A stretch of DNA of 64,000 nucleotides. It comes from Acetothermia bacterium 64_32 (GTDB lineage Bacteria > Bipolaricaulota > Bipolaricaulia > Bipolaricaulales > Bipolaricaulaceae). The notes under the pieces were generated by a model, which worked only from the letters and a program-made list of their open reading frames with translations, was not told where the DNA came from and searched no databases. Each line of letters begins with the position of its first letter. The first letter of the stretch is position 1. The DNA lies in assembly GCA_001508155.1 (NCBI GenBank), contig LGFI01000010.1:20762-84761 (forward strand), given 5' to 3'. The position numbers were made by a program, and so were the translations under genes. Positions 20,701 to 28,611 of the stretch are shown one piece after another.

Positions 20701-22730
20701 TCGATCACCCCGTGCTCGTAGGCCTTCTGGGCCTCCTCCACCGAGCGGAAGGCCTTGCCCTTTCCCTTTCCTTCAGGATTGAGCAGGGTTAGGTAGAAGA
20801 AGCCGTACACTTGATCCTGGGTGGGGACGGCAAGCGGCCCCCCGTGGGCGGGGGAGAGGATGTTCTTGGCCGACAGCATCAGCTCCCTGGCCTCCCTCAC
20901 CGCCTCCTTGGAAAGGGGCAGGTGCACCGCCATCTGATCGCCGTCGAAGTCGGCGTTGTAGGGGGGGCAGACATGTGGGTGGATCTGGATGGCGTCCCCA
21001 TCCACGAGGACCGGCTCGAAGGCCTGGATGGAAAGCCGATGTAGGGTGGGGGCCCGGTTGAGGAGCACCGGGTACTCCTTTATCAGCTCGTCCAGGATGT
21101 CCCACACCTCGGGGAGCTCCCCAGCGAGGGCACGGTTTTTCACCTCGTCGTAGTCGGAGAAGGGGACGTCCTCCAGGCGCGCCAAAACGAACGGCTTGAA
21201 GAGCTCCAGGGCCATCTTCTTGGGGATGCCGCACTGGTGTAGCTTGAGCTTGGGGTTGACCACGATCACGGCCCGGCCGGAGTAGTCCACCCGCCGGCCG
21301 AGGAGGTGGCGCCTGAGGCGACCTTGTTTCCCCTGGATCCTCTCGGAGAGGGATTTTAGGGGACGGCCGTCCCGGCCCCGGATGGGGTTGTCCTTCTTCT
21401 CGTTGTGGATGAGGGCATCCACCGCCTCCTGCAGCATCCGGCGCTCGTTCCTGAGGATGATCTCCGGGGCCCCCATCTCCATCAGCTTCTTCAGGCGGTT
21501 GTTGCGGTTGATGATCCGCCGGTAAAGGTCGTTGAGGTCGGTGGTGGCGAACTTGCCCCCCTCAAGCTGGATCATGGGCCGCAGGGCCGGCGGGAGCACG
21601 GGCACCACCTCCAACACCATGTCCTGGGGGCGGTTCCCCGAGCGCTTGAGCTGCTCCACCACCTCCAGCCGGTGGAGCAGCCGGCGCCGCTCCCCTTGGT
21701 TGGCGGTGCGATCGAGTTGATCCCAGAGCTCCTCGGAGAGGGCATCCAGATCCAGGCTGGAAAGGAGCCCCTTGATCCCCTCCGCCCCGGTGGCCGCCTC
21801 GAAGGTCCCAGGGAAGGCCCGCTCATAGGCCCGTTTCTCCAGGGTGGTGATCTGCTGGCCGGGGCGCAGGGGCACCTCCCCCTTCACCTGGGTCACAAGG
21901 AAGGTGAGGTTGTCCACCGTCTCCTCGATGGGCTGCCCCTCCACCCCCTCATAGCGGGCAGCGAGCATCTCCAGCATGGTCTGGGAACACACCTCCCCGG
22001 CGGGACGCTCGCAGATGAGCTCCCCGGCTTGTACCTGGTCGCCCTCCTCCACGTACACCTCGGCGTCCATGGTCACCGGGTACTCGTGCCTGCCCACAAC
22101 GAGGGCGCGGAAGGGTTCCCCATTTTGGAGCTTTCGCTCCTCCACCGCGACCTTCCCGGCCTCCTCGGCCACCACCCGGGGGGCCGAGGTGATCAAGAAG
22201 GCCCGCTCCACCTGGAAGGTAAACGCCCCGGACAGGATCCTGACCTCGGTGGCGTAAAGGAGCTCCCCCACCTTCACCCTGGGGGTAGCGGACTGGGTCA
22301 CGATGTACAGCTCCTCCCGAGAGGTCTCGGTCTCGTAGTAGGCGATCCGCCTAAGATCTCGCCTTTTTATGCCGAGAAGGCGGGAAAGGGGGCTTGCCAC
22401 CCCCTTCAGGTACCAGAAATGCACCACCGGGCTGGCCAGGCGGATATGCCCCATGTTCACCCGCCGGACCGAGGAATCGGTCACAAGCACCCCACACTTC
22501 TCGCAGGTGATCCCCTCGTACTTCTTCCCCTTATACTTGCCACAGCCGCATTCATAGTCGTTCTCGGGGCCGAAGATCTCCTCGGCATAAAGCCCCCCCC
22601 GCTCCGGCTTGTGGGTGCGGTAGTTGATGGTCTCGGAATTGGTCACCTCCCCCCGGGACCAGGCCAGCATCTCCTCGGGGGAGGCAAGCAGAAGCTTGAT
22701 CTTTTTTATATCATCCCCAGAAATCGCCAC
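17769..22730 (-). CDS. rpoC: DNA-directed RNA polymerase subunit beta'
   Basis: 1653 aa, complete, from a GTG at 22730 with an AGGTGAGG ribosome-binding site. Zinc finger 1 has Cys61, Cys63, Cys76 and Cys79. The catalytic Mg motif [12 protein letters not shown] is near residue 590. A large barrel-rich insertion at about residues 150-330 and the long C-terminal part resemble Thermus/Thermotoga beta' rather than E. coli. The second zinc site ([13 protein letters not shown]) is present. Oddly, rpoB does not precede it; an fmdB-type gene does. The region just upstream carries a hairpin and, further back, a promoter. Confidence 0.98.
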   Translation of the reverse strand: MAISGDDIKKIKLLLASPEEMLAWSRGEVTNSETINYRTHKPERGGLYAEEIFGPENDYECGCGKYKGKKYEGITCEKCGVLVTDSSVRRVNMGHIRLASPVVHFWYLKGVASPLSRLLGIKRRDLRRIAYYETETSREELYIVTQSATPRVKVGELLYATEVRILSGAFTFQVERAFLITSAPRVVAEEAGKVAVEERKLQNGEPFRALVVGRHEYPVTMDAEVYVEEGDQVQAGELICERPAGEVCSQTMLEMLAARYEGVEGQPIEETVDNLTFLVTQVKGEVPLRPGQQITTLEKRAYERAFPGTFEAATGAEGIKGLLSSLDLDALSEELWDQLDRTANQGERRRLLHRLEVVEQLKRSGNRPQDMVLEVVPVLPPALRPMIQLEGGKFATTDLNDLYRRIINRNNRLKKLMEMGAPEIILRNERRMLQEAVDALIHNEKKDNPIRGRDGRPLKSLSERIQGKQGRLRRHLLGRRVDYSGRAVIVVNPKLKLHQCGIPKKMALELFKPFVLARLEDVPFSDYDEVKNRALAGELPEVWDILDELIKEYPVLLNRAPTLHRLSIQAFEPVLVDGDAIQIHPHVCPPYNADFDGDQMAVHLPLSKEAVREARELMLSAKNILSPAHGGPLAVPTQDQVYGFFYLTLLNPEGKGKGKAFRSVEEAQKAYEHGVIDLHSPIKIRIDGEIIDTTLGRALLNLAFPPDLRDYGATFDSKLTRRKVLECFLRYGWQRTSELLDRVKELGFTYATLSGLTISIPDCEIPPEKDELIREAQAKVERINRMYQRGLATEAQRFQAVVQVWREAVDEVERATMRNLSKNPFNPVWGIVASGARGSSSQVKQLAGMRGPMADPQGRVIEWPVISNFREGLSIIEYFISTHGGRKGTADTALRTADAGYLTRRLVDACVDVVVREHDCGTRQGVEIDPLYFAGGGIMESIPERIYGRVTAAPVFDPATGEVLVERNVLIDRALAERVGNLEVELDLSDQGARERAAHTKAVEDVRHPQTGGVLVRKDETLTPELVDELRAAGVGKVRVRPRIVIRSPTTCQTPEGVCQLCYGMDLAFHRLVDLGTAVGVIAAQSIGEPGTQLTMRTFHTGGVVGVDITQGLPRAEELFEARKTTRSAHATVAPLAGHVTKVESARTGREVVEITSSPRTVRVPAALLQVGEGEEVDAQSFLSLRCPIDGTAFYLEEGGKRFLAILDTTGLDRVYTLPEGVAPCVPHRARVKEGDPLSEEYHVEAPLAEVPGTVELKEEGKRRYVVVRDEKGEPHQYEVPYGAQILVSAGEKVEAQHKLTTRSRPLQLRAETEGTVLLSGRTVAVLSPAGRGMIFPLTPDLIPMVEHGAPVRQRQEILRLNLPHGESVLIEKVDLEGEIATLRIRYRARVECSEAANVREGDKVERGEAISKGVIPPHYLMEVAGVLKTREYLLTELQRVYKSQGVDINDKHFEVVIRQILNNVRIEDPGESSFMLNDIVPLEVFQREVHRLSQENERIRRMREEIVGAKLLAPVTRGGMTLAEAGEEITEMLLERMVTHGVRQVRVEFHGEPRTVRIIEYRLPQGERELLRISRAALLRKSWLAAASFERTTKVLADAALRGEEDDLTGLKPCLMVGKKVPVGTAFPHRPQGEEPDQSLQPESSSPKIRTA

Positions 22731-22744
22731 TTATCCTCACCTCG

Positions 22745-22773
22745 CTAAAATTAGCCTTCCCTTCGGAAAGGCC
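22745..22773 (-). promoter_or_regulatory. Hairpin followed by a U-containing tract upstream of rpoC (attenuator candidate)
   Basis: On the minus strand GCCTTTCC-GAA-GGGAAGGC forms an eight-pair stem with one G-U pair and a three-base loop, followed by TAATTTTAG. It occupies most of the gap between the fmdB-like stop and the rpoC ribosome-binding site. This could be a weak terminator or attenuator that sets rpoC levels; the interrupted U tract argues against a strong terminator. Confidence 0.4.
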
Positions 22774-22775
22774 CG

Positions 22776-22997
22776 TCAGCCTTTCTTTTCCCCGTCCTCG
22801 CCTGAGGATTCCGGCTTCCTGCGGTACTCGGTGGTGTAAAAACCGCTCCCCTTGTAAACCACCCCGAACCGGGGGAGCAGCCGGGAAACCTCGGCCGACC
22901 CACAGGCCACACACCTCACCAACCCCCCGTCGCTTCTTTTAAGAAGCTCCCTAAACTCCGCACCACAGCGGCTGCATTTAAACCGATAGATCGGCAT
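22776..22997 (-). CDS. FmdB-family zinc ribbon protein
   Basis: 73 aa. MPIYRFKCSRCGAEFRELLK followed by a CVACG pair forms the four-cysteine FmdB/CxxC zinc ribbon, after which comes a charged tail. The family is small and its function poorly known (regulatory, or binding nucleic acid or protein). It is the first gene after the promoter at 23053-23080 and lies directly before rpoC, where rpoB would be expected. Ribosome-binding site ACGGAGGTGC precedes the ATG. Confidence 0.85.
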   Translation of the reverse strand: MPIYRFKCSRCGAEFRELLKRSDGGLVRCVACGSAEVSRLLPRFGVVYKGSGFYTTEYRRKPESSGEDGEKKG

Positions 22998-23016
22998 CGG
23001 GCACCTCCGTTATGAG

Positions 23017-23033
23017 GCAATCCAAGAGATTGC
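23017..23033 (-). promoter_or_regulatory. Inverted repeat in the leader of the fmdB-rpoC-ribosomal operon
   Basis: GCAATC-TCTTG-GATTGC (minus strand) is a perfect six-base inverted repeat in the roughly 50-base untranslated leader between the promoter and the fmdB start. It could be a short RNA hairpin or a protein-binding site. Six base pairs can occur by chance, so this is a weak call. Confidence 0.3.
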
Positions 23034-23041
23034 AGGGAACA

Positions 23042-24076
23042 TCAACTCGTTAAGTATACCTCCGCGGGAGGGGGGATCAACCCGTCCCCCGGCTGGAGGG
23101 GGAGTTCTGAGGGCTGGGGGGCGACTACTAAGAGCCTTTTGGTCTCCTCCTCCCATTCGAAGCGGAAGCACACGTCGCAGGTCTCGCCGCCGGGGAAGCC
23201 GGCCACGGCCAAGGCGATGCCGGCTGCCTGCACTACGGCCCGCCGGCGCTCCTCCTCCGTGTACGCGGCCCATCCCGCCCGGGCGAGCACCAGTGGGGAC
23301 CGGGGCACGGGGAGGTACAGCCTGACATCGGTGGGGAGGAAAAGGGTTTGCAAGGCCGCCTGCTCCTCGGGCTCCAGGGCCACCACCACCTTGAGGTCGG
23401 GGGGGAGGAAGAAGAAGTGCCTGAACCCCAAAAGCCGCAGGGTGTTCACGGTGGGGAGCCCCTCTCTTAGGACCGCCAGGAGCCGGCCGGCGTATACCGG
23501 GTCGGACAGGGAGCAGAAGCGGGCCTGGTCCAGGTCGCCCTCCAGGCCCAGCTCCCCGGCCAAGGCCTGCAACCCCCTAAGGTCACCCGCCCGTAGATCA
23601 AACAGGGCCTCCCTCGGCCACTCACCACGCCGTTCGGCCCGGGTGGGGGGGAGCAGCAGCCCTGACAGGGGGCGGATGATGTGCCCCTCCAGCCCCAGCT
23701 GGGCCTCGAGCCGCAGAATCTCCCCCTCCCCCACCCCGCCCTTCTCCACCACCTCCCCGGTCACGATGTACTGGGCGCGCAACCGGCGGGCCATCCGGGC
23801 CGCCCGCAAGAGCAGTACCCGACGGCAGGCCCCACAGGGAAAGGGAAGCCCCCCTCCCCCCAGGGCCAGACGCAGGTACTCCCGCTTTAGGGTCTTCGTC
23901 CGAAATGGGAGCCGCCTCGCCAGCTCCCGGAAGGCCTGCTGCAGCCCCTCACGCTCCTCAAAAAAGGGAGAGCGAAAGTAGACCACCACTATATCCAGCC
24001 CCCATATTTCCTCGGCCAGCTTGAGCGCCAGCCTGCTGGCCAGGCTCCCCGAATAGAGGACGAGGGCTTGGGTCAT
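23042..24076 (-). CDS. PP-loop ATPase, MnmA/ThiI-like tRNA thiolase relative with a degenerate P-loop
   Basis: 344 aa from the ATG at 24076 (AAGGAG five bases upstream). The N-terminal Rossmann-like fold has YSGSLASRLALKLA in place of the SGGxDS PP-loop, so the conserved Asp is lacking. FPCGACRRVLLLRAARMARR and YIVTGEVV match the MnmA/ThiI-like tRNA sulfuration family, and a second cysteine lies in ARFCSLSDP. Enzymes of this family activate a uridine for sulfur insertion. Substrate and activity are not known here. It follows hpf by 12 bases, and the promoter for the downstream operon lies within its last codons. Confidence 0.65.
   Translation of the reverse strand: MTQALVLYSGSLASRLALKLAEEIWGLDIVVVYFRSPFFEEREGLQQAFRELARRLPFRTKTLKREYLRLALGGGGLPFPCGACRRVLLLRAARMARRLRAQYIVTGEVVEKGGVGEGEILRLEAQLGLEGHIIRPLSGLLLPPTRAERRGEWPREALFDLRAGDLRGLQALAGELGLEGDLDQARFCSLSDPVYAGRLLAVLREGLPTVNTLRLLGFRHFFFLPPDLKVVVALEPEEQAALQTLFLPTDVRLYLPVPRSPLVLARAGWAAYTEEERRRAVVQAAGIALAVAGFPGGETCDVCFRFEWEEETKRLLVVAPQPSELPLQPGDGLIPPPAEVYLTS
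23053..23080 (-). promoter_or_regulatory. Sigma-70-type promoter for the fmdB-rpoC-ribosomal protein operon
   Basis: On the minus strand TTGATC (23080-23075), 16 bases, TATACT (23058-23053). It lies in the last codons of the PP-loop gene and would start transcription near 23046, giving a leader of about 50 bases before fmdB. This is the best promoter found for the 23-kb operon that follows. Confidence 0.65.
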
Positions 24077-24088
24077 CAAGCTCCTTTC

Positions 24089-24607
24089 CTACTTTCGAGG
24101 CAGGATAAGACCATACTCCCCGTTCCCCCGGCGGAAGATCACGGCCGGGGAGTCGTCCTCCGAGTTGAAGAACACCAGGAAATCACGGCCACTTGCCTCC
24201 AGCTGCAGGGCTGCCTCCTCCGGGCTCATGGGCTTGCGGAAGTAGGTCTCAAGCCGCACGATCCTCACCGAATCAGGATCGGAGGCCGCTGGGGCGGGCT
24301 CGGGCTTGCCGGTCTTCCTCTCCACCCGCAGCTGCTCCTTGTACCGCACCAGCTGGCGCTGCAGCTTGTCAACGGCCTGGTCCACGGAGGCATACATGTC
24401 CCCGGTCTCCACCTCCGCCTTGACGATCTTCCGGTTCACCAGATGCCCCACCAGCTCCACCCTATGCCTTCCCCGTTCCACATCTAAGATCGCATCGATG
24501 CTTACAATCTGATCGAAATAACGGGAAAGCCCATCCACTTTCTTGAGCACGTACTTCTTCAGGACATCCGAATCCGAACTGTACCGCTCCACAATGCGTA
24601 CCTTCAC
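24089..24607 (-). CDS. hpf: Ribosome hibernation promoting factor, long form
   Basis: 172 aa from a GTG at 24607. The N-terminal S30AE/YfiA domain (about 1-100) carries VDAILDVERGRHRVELVGHL and the helix with SVDQAVDKLQRQLVRYKEQL. The C-terminal dimerisation domain (about 115-172) includes VRIVRLETYFRKPMSPEEAA and GLILPRK, so this is the long HPF that forms 100S ribosome dimers alone. It has its own promoter with an inverted repeat in the spacer and heads a transcript leading toward the ribosomal genes. Confidence 0.95.
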   Translation of the reverse strand: MKVRIVERYSSDSDVLKKYVLKKVDGLSRYFDQIVSIDAILDVERGRHRVELVGHLVNRKIVKAEVETGDMYASVDQAVDKLQRQLVRYKEQLRVERKTGKPEPAPAASDPDSVRIVRLETYFRKPMSPEEAALQLEASGRDFLVFFNSEDDSPAVIFRRGNGEYGLILPRK

Positions 24608-24624
24608 CTAACCCCCTTTTTAGG

Positions 24625-24654
24625 ATCGTAACACGGGGGTGCGGCCCCCGTCAA
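24625..24654 (-). promoter_or_regulatory. hpf promoter containing an inverted repeat
   Basis: Minus strand TTGACG (24654-24649), 18 bases, TACGAT (24630-24625); the start would be near 24618, about 11 bases before the GTG. Within and just beyond the spacer, ACGGGGG-CCGCA-CCCCCGT (24633-24651) is a perfect seven-base inverted repeat. No T tract follows, so it looks more like an operator than a terminator of the upstream gene, whose TGA overlaps the -35 box. Confidence 0.6.
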
Positions 24655-26042
24655 GGGATGTGACTGAAATTACGTTCAGTTGTGGAAATTCTGGAGAGGC
24701 ATCTTCGGAGGTGGCTTATGAGGAGGTGCTCTCCCTCCGGGCCGAGTTCCGGTAAAAAGCCGGAAAAGGCGTGGGCCACGTAGTGTTTGAGCCGGGCCCG
24801 ATAGGTGATCCCCCGGGCCAGTCGCTCGCAGGAAAGGAGCCCCAGTTCGACGAGCGGGTTTGGGGGTTCCGCCAGGAGGGCGGCCTCGGCGCAGTCGATC
24901 CAGGCGGCGAGCTCTGCGGTGGTGTAGGCGCGTGGCTCCCGGGCCACCAGGAAGGCCAAAAGCCGCCTTTGGTGTACTGGAAGCCTTTTCAGCCGGCGCA
25001 GCAGCCGGTCCACTTGCCTTAGCACCTCGGGTGGAAGCCCGGTTTCGTCCTCTGGTTGTGCCTCCTGGCAAGCAGGGCTTTCGTCCTCCCCTTCTTTGAG
25101 TCGCCGTTCCAGTTCCCGCAACCGGGCCTCCTTCAGGGCGAGCTGGGTCTCCAGCTCCTCCAGGCGGTTTCTCAGCGCCGGCCCGGGGGCGGGGGTGGCC
25201 CCGTCCCCGAACCTACGGATGGCTGCCAGGATCTCTCCCCGCACCTGGCGCAACTTGGGGGTCTCCACGGGCTTGAAGGACGGGGTGAACCCCCCGTGGA
25301 AGGTGGCCCGCGGGCGGATCCTCACCTTTCGCACCTCCTCTCGGGAGAGGTAGATACACTCCCCCACCCCCAAGCCCGCCACCGTCTCCTTCACCTCCCC
25401 CTTGGGCCAGGGGAGGAGCTCCGAGTAAACGCGCATGTCCACCTCGTGCACCACCCGATGGAGGAACAGCATCCCGGCCTGGGTGAGGACGTCTTTCTCC
25501 ACCTTGGCCGACCGCTGAGAGACGATCACCGCCCCCAGCCCCCGTTTCCTGCCCCGGAGGGCGATGCGGGAGATCACCTCCTTGAGGTCGGTCCTCACCC
25601 CCTGGGGGATGAACTCGTGGCACTCCTCGATCCCGATCATGTAGGGTTTTCTGAGCTTTCCGGCCAAGGACCAGATGCGGGTCAGGTACTCCAGGACGAA
25701 AAGCTCCCTCTCCTCGGCAAGCATGTCCGAAACGTCCAGGATCACCGGCACCCCCTCCCTGAGGGAGAGCTCCGCCACCCCGGGAGCGGCGTCCAGCCCC
25801 AGGCCGATGTCCACGTTCTCCCCGGAGCCCACTACCAACACCTCGTATTTTTCCTTTAGCCCAAAGTACTCACCGTCTATATCGACGATGGAAAGGGGAT
25901 AACGGGCAGAGAGCAGCTCCTCGAAGATGACCCCGGCGGTGTTGGACTTCCCCGAGCCCCGGATCCCCAGGATGGCCACGCACTGGCCGATGACCTCGGA
26001 TAGGGGCAGGGAAAGGTCGGGTCCCAGGTTCAAAGCTCGCAT
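24651..26042 (-). CDS. HerA-like (DUF87) ATPase with C-terminal winged-helix region
   Basis: 463 aa. Walker A GIRGSGKS at residues 26-33, Walker B-like YMIGIEECHEF near 145, and RGRKRGLGAVIVSQR, typical of HerA/FtsK-type hexameric ATPases (DUF87). The middle (about 290-325) is a charged coiled coil. The C-terminal part (from about 345, LRRLKRLPVHQRRLLAFLVA onward) looks like a winged helix. Archaeal HerA works with the NurA nuclease in end resection; no nurA lies beside it here. It could be a DNA translocase or part of a defence or repair system; the role is undetermined. Confidence 0.7.
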   Translation of the reverse strand: MRALNLGPDLSLPLSEVIGQCVAILGIRGSGKSNTAGVIFEELLSARYPLSIVDIDGEYFGLKEKYEVLVVGSGENVDIGLGLDAAPGVAELSLREGVPVILDVSDMLAEERELFVLEYLTRIWSLAGKLRKPYMIGIEECHEFIPQGVRTDLKEVISRIALRGRKRGLGAVIVSQRSAKVEKDVLTQAGMLFLHRVVHEVDMRVYSELLPWPKGEVKETVAGLGVGECIYLSREEVRKVRIRPRATFHGGFTPSFKPVETPKLRQVRGEILAAIRRFGDGATPAPGPALRNRLEELETQLALKEARLRELERRLKEGEDESPACQEAQPEDETGLPPEVLRQVDRLLRRLKRLPVHQRRLLAFLVAREPRAYTTAELAAWIDCAEAALLAEPPNPLVELGLLSCERLARGITYRARLKHYVAHAFSGFLPELGPEGEHLLISHLRRCLSRISTTERNFSHIP

Positions 26043-26125
26043 CCCAACGTCAAATTAACCCCAGGTGGGTCCCCCCGCCAGGGAAGGGGAAAGTCAAAAG
26101 GGGGACATGGGGGATGTTACCGGCG

Positions 26126-27553
26126 TTACCTTTGGCCTTTAAGCAAGGCCCGTGCCAGCTGCAGGGCCTGGTGGCGGGAGGTTATCTCCCCCGCCAGGAT
26201 CCTCTCGTGCAGTTCGGCCAGGACCTTGCCCAGCCTGGGGCCGGGGGGCTCACCCAGGGCGATGAGGTCGTCCCCGGAGATGAGCTCCCGGGCGCGCCTC
26301 AGCCCCTGTACTCGGCAGACGTGCTGATGGAGGCTTACCACCCGGGAAAGGAGTGGAAGCCAGGCCGAGGCCCGGTGAGCGGAGGCCTCGGCGTCGCAGA
26401 TAAATAGGCGCAGAAGGTCCGAGAAGGCGGGGAAGCGGTGGGTGAACTCCTCCAGGGGCGCCCCCTCGTCCTCCCCCACGGAAAGTAGCTTCACCTGTTT
26501 TCCTAGCCCCATCTCGGCGAGGCGCCCGGCCCGCATGTGCTCCCGCACCAGGAAACGCACCCGCTCGATCTCCGCGCCGGAGAACCGCAGCCGGCGCAGG
26601 GCCTCCTCGGCCAGTTCCCCCCCGATGAGCTCATGCCCCCCGGTGTGCCGGCCGCCCGTGCGGGCCAGGGCCACCCCCTTCCCCACGTCGTGAAACAGGA
26701 CCCCCAGCTTCACAAGGAAAGAAAAGCCCAAGGAGTCGGCCACCTCCAGGGCGAGGACGGTGTGGGAAAACACATCCCCTTCCGGGTGGTACTCCTCCGG
26801 CTGCGGCACCCCCTTGAGGGAGGAGATCTCAGGAAGGATCTTCTCCAACAGGCCAAGCTCATCGAGGAGCCGGAAGCCGCGGGAGGAACGGGGAGTAGTC
26901 AGAATCTTCACAAGCTCATCACGAATCCTCTCCCAGGCTATCTTTGTGATGTTCTCAGCGTTCTCTCTTATCGCCCTTCGGGTGGCCCCCTCGATCTCGA
27001 AGCCGAGCTGGCAGGCCAACCTCACCGCCCGGAGCATCCTGAGGTAGTCCTCGGAGAAGCGGGCCCGGGGGTCGCCGATGGCCCGGATGACCCCCGCCGA
27101 AAGATCTGCCATCCCCCCCACCCGGTCGATGACCTCCCCGTCGGGCGTGGCGGCGAGGCCGTTCACCGTGAAATCCCTTCTTCTTAGGTCCTCCTCCAGG
27201 CTGGTCCAGGAGACGTCATCCGGCCGGCGGCCGTCGGAGTAGCCGTGCTCTGCCCGGAAGGTGGCCACCTCGTACTGGCGGCCATCCGGGGCCACCACCA
27301 CCACCACCCCAAACGATTCCCCCACCGTCAGGACCGGCCGGTCCCGGAACAGCCACCGCACCTCCTGCGGGGGGGCGGAGGTGGCGATGTCCACCTCCCG
27401 GGGGACGCAAGGCCTCCCGGAAAGGGAGGCCAACAAAAGGTCCCGCACCGCCCCCCCCACGATCACCGCCTGGTGGCCGGCCGAGCCCAGCCTCCCCAGG
27501 ATCTCCCCCACGAACGGGTGGGTGGAAAGCAGCCGCTCCATATCGATCCCCAT
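26126..27553 (-). CDS. CCA tRNA nucleotidyltransferase / poly(A) polymerase family with HD domain
   Basis: 475 aa from the ATG at 27553; an ATG at 27541 is also possible. The class II nucleotidyltransferase head has GGAVRDLLL and REVDIATSAPP; the usual DxD carboxylate pair reads ExD here. RRRDFTVNGLA and YLRMLRAVRLA follow. The C-terminal HD domain contains LGVLFHDVGKG and REHMRAGRLAEMGLG. Such enzymes add or repair the tRNA 3' CCA end; some bacteria split CC- and A-addition between two such proteins. No Shine-Dalgarno is evident, and a CATAAT box lies six bases upstream. Confidence 0.88.
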   Translation of the reverse strand: MGIDMERLLSTHPFVGEILGRLGSAGHQAVIVGGAVRDLLLASLSGRPCVPREVDIATSAPPQEVRWLFRDRPVLTVGESFGVVVVVAPDGRQYEVATFRAEHGYSDGRRPDDVSWTSLEEDLRRRDFTVNGLAATPDGEVIDRVGGMADLSAGVIRAIGDPRARFSEDYLRMLRAVRLACQLGFEIEGATRRAIRENAENITKIAWERIRDELVKILTTPRSSRGFRLLDELGLLEKILPEISSLKGVPQPEEYHPEGDVFSHTVLALEVADSLGFSFLVKLGVLFHDVGKGVALARTGGRHTGGHELIGGELAEEALRRLRFSGAEIERVRFLVREHMRAGRLAEMGLGKQVKLLSVGEDEGAPLEEFTHRFPAFSDLLRLFICDAEASAHRASAWLPLLSRVVSLHQHVCRVQGLRRARELISGDDLIALGEPPGPRLGKVLAELHERILAGEITSRHQALQLARALLKGQR

Positions 27554-27559
27554 GCCCCC

Positions 27560-27565
27560 ATTATG
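27560..27565 (-). promoter_or_regulatory. -10 box placed for a leaderless CCA transferase transcript
   Basis: CATAAT on the minus strand ends six bases before the ATG at 27553. This would put the transcription start at the start codon. No convincing -35 hexamer is visible, so confidence is low; the spacing matches the better cases at 48524 and 60784. Confidence 0.35.
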
Positions 27566-27608
27566 CGGTAGGAAGGCCCCCTGCCTCCATCGGCCCACAC
27601 AAACCGCA

Positions 27609-27637
27609 TTGTACAAGCCGCAAAGACCTTCTATGCT
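27609..27637 (+). promoter_or_regulatory. Promoter of the frr-ATP synthase operon
   Basis: TTGTAC (27609-27614), 17 bases, TATGCT (27632-27637). Transcription would start near 27644, about 40 bases before the frr ATG. It is the only clear promoter before the whole atp gene set. Confidence 0.6.
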
Positions 27638-27685
27638 CCTTGCAAGCCCAAAGGGGCACGACTAGGATTTCTGGAGGTGACGGCT

Positions 27686-28243
27686 ATGGAGCACGAGCTT
27701 GTCAAGGACGCCAAGGCCCACATGGAGAAGACGCTGGAGGTGTTTAAGGCGGAGCTTTCCAAGGTGCACACCGGGCGGGCCAATCCCGCCTTGCTCGAGG
27801 ACGTGGTGGTCGACTACTACGGCACCCCCACCCCCCTCAAGCACCTGGCCAACATCGTGGCCCCGGACCCGGACATGATCGTGGTGCGCCCGTTCGACAG
27901 GTCCCAGATCGGGGCGATAGAACGGGCCATCATGGCCGCCGACCTCGGCCTCAACCCCCAGAACGACGGGCAGATCGTGCGGGTAAAGGTCCCCCGGCTC
28001 ACAGAACAGCGTCGGAACGAGCTGGTGAAGCTCGTCCGGGGGAAGGGGGAGGAGGCCAAGGTCGCCTTGCGCAACATCCGCCGAGAGGTAAGGGAGAAGC
28101 TGGAGGCACAGAAGAAGGAGGGGGCCATCTCCGAGGACGATTTCTTCCAGCTACGGGAAAGACTGGACAAGCTCACCCAGGATTATTCCAGCCAGGTGGA
28201 CGAGCTGGTGAAAGAAAAGAGCGAGGAGATGCGCACCCTGTGA
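27686..28243 (+). CDS. frr: Ribosome recycling factor
   Basis: 185 aa from the ATG at 27686, with GGAGGTGA six bases upstream; a GTG inside that ribosome-binding site is also in frame but would destroy the spacing. Conserved HTGRANPALLEDVVVDYYGT and VPRLTEQRRNELVKLVRGKG are intact, and the length equals E. coli RRF. Its stop overlaps the atpI GTG as GTGA, so RRF is co-transcribed with the ATP synthase genes rather than with pyrH/tsf. Confidence 0.97.
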   Translation: MEHELVKDAKAHMEKTLEVFKAELSKVHTGRANPALLEDVVVDYYGTPTPLKHLANIVAPDPDMIVVRPFDRSQIGAIERAIMAADLGLNPQNDGQIVRVKVPRLTEQRRNELVKLVRGKGEEAKVALRNIRREVREKLEAQKKEGAISEDDFFQLRERLDKLTQDYSSQVDELVKEKSEEMRTL

Positions 28244-28611
28244 GGACTGACTTCTTAAGGGCCGCCCTGGTGGGCTTCCCCGAGGCGGCCGCGGTGGGTT
28301 TACCTTTGGCTATCGGACTTGCCTTCCTTTCCCCGGCCTGGGGAGGGGGGGTGGTGGTGGGGCTCCTGGCGGTGGCGGTCGGGCGGCTGGTGGGGGCCCT
28401 GTTCCTCCTCAACCTGCCCCGGGAAGGGCGTGGGGGCTTGGCCGCCGGGCTCATGGGGGTGGCGCGCCTCTCCCTGGTGGCCGGGATCGCCATGGGGGGG
28501 ATAGCCGCAGGACTCCCCCCCCTTCCCGTAGCAGGGGGCCTGGCCCTGCCCCCCCTTGTGCTCTGGGCCAAGCTGGTTATCCTTCACAAACCGTCATGTC
28601 AGGACAGCTAG
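28240..28611 (+). CDS. atpI: ATP synthase subunit I (AtpI-like membrane protein)
   Basis: 123 aa with four hydrophobic, glycine-rich segments (such as AAVGLPLAIGLAFL and LVAGIAMGGIAAGL) and a short polar C-terminus. No sequence motif is decisive. The position directly before atpB, the size and the topology match AtpI, which helps assemble the c-ring and may supply Mg2+. The GTG overlaps the frr stop, and the 3' end overlaps atpB by 16 bases. Confidence 0.65.
   Translation: MRTDFLRAALVGFPEAAAVGLPLAIGLAFLSPAWGGGVVVGLLAVAVGRLVGALFLLNLPREGRGGLAAGLMGVARLSLVAGIAMGGIAAGLPPLPVAGGLALPPLVLWAKLVILHKPSCQDS

Noticed and set aside
18474..20792. Very long open frame on the plus strand opposite rpoC (772 codons)
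   Set aside because: It mirrors rpoC codon by codon, has a Gly/His/Pro/Leu-rich composition typical of antisense frames in GC-rich DNA, and shows no domain. The rpoC protein on the other strand is unmistakable.
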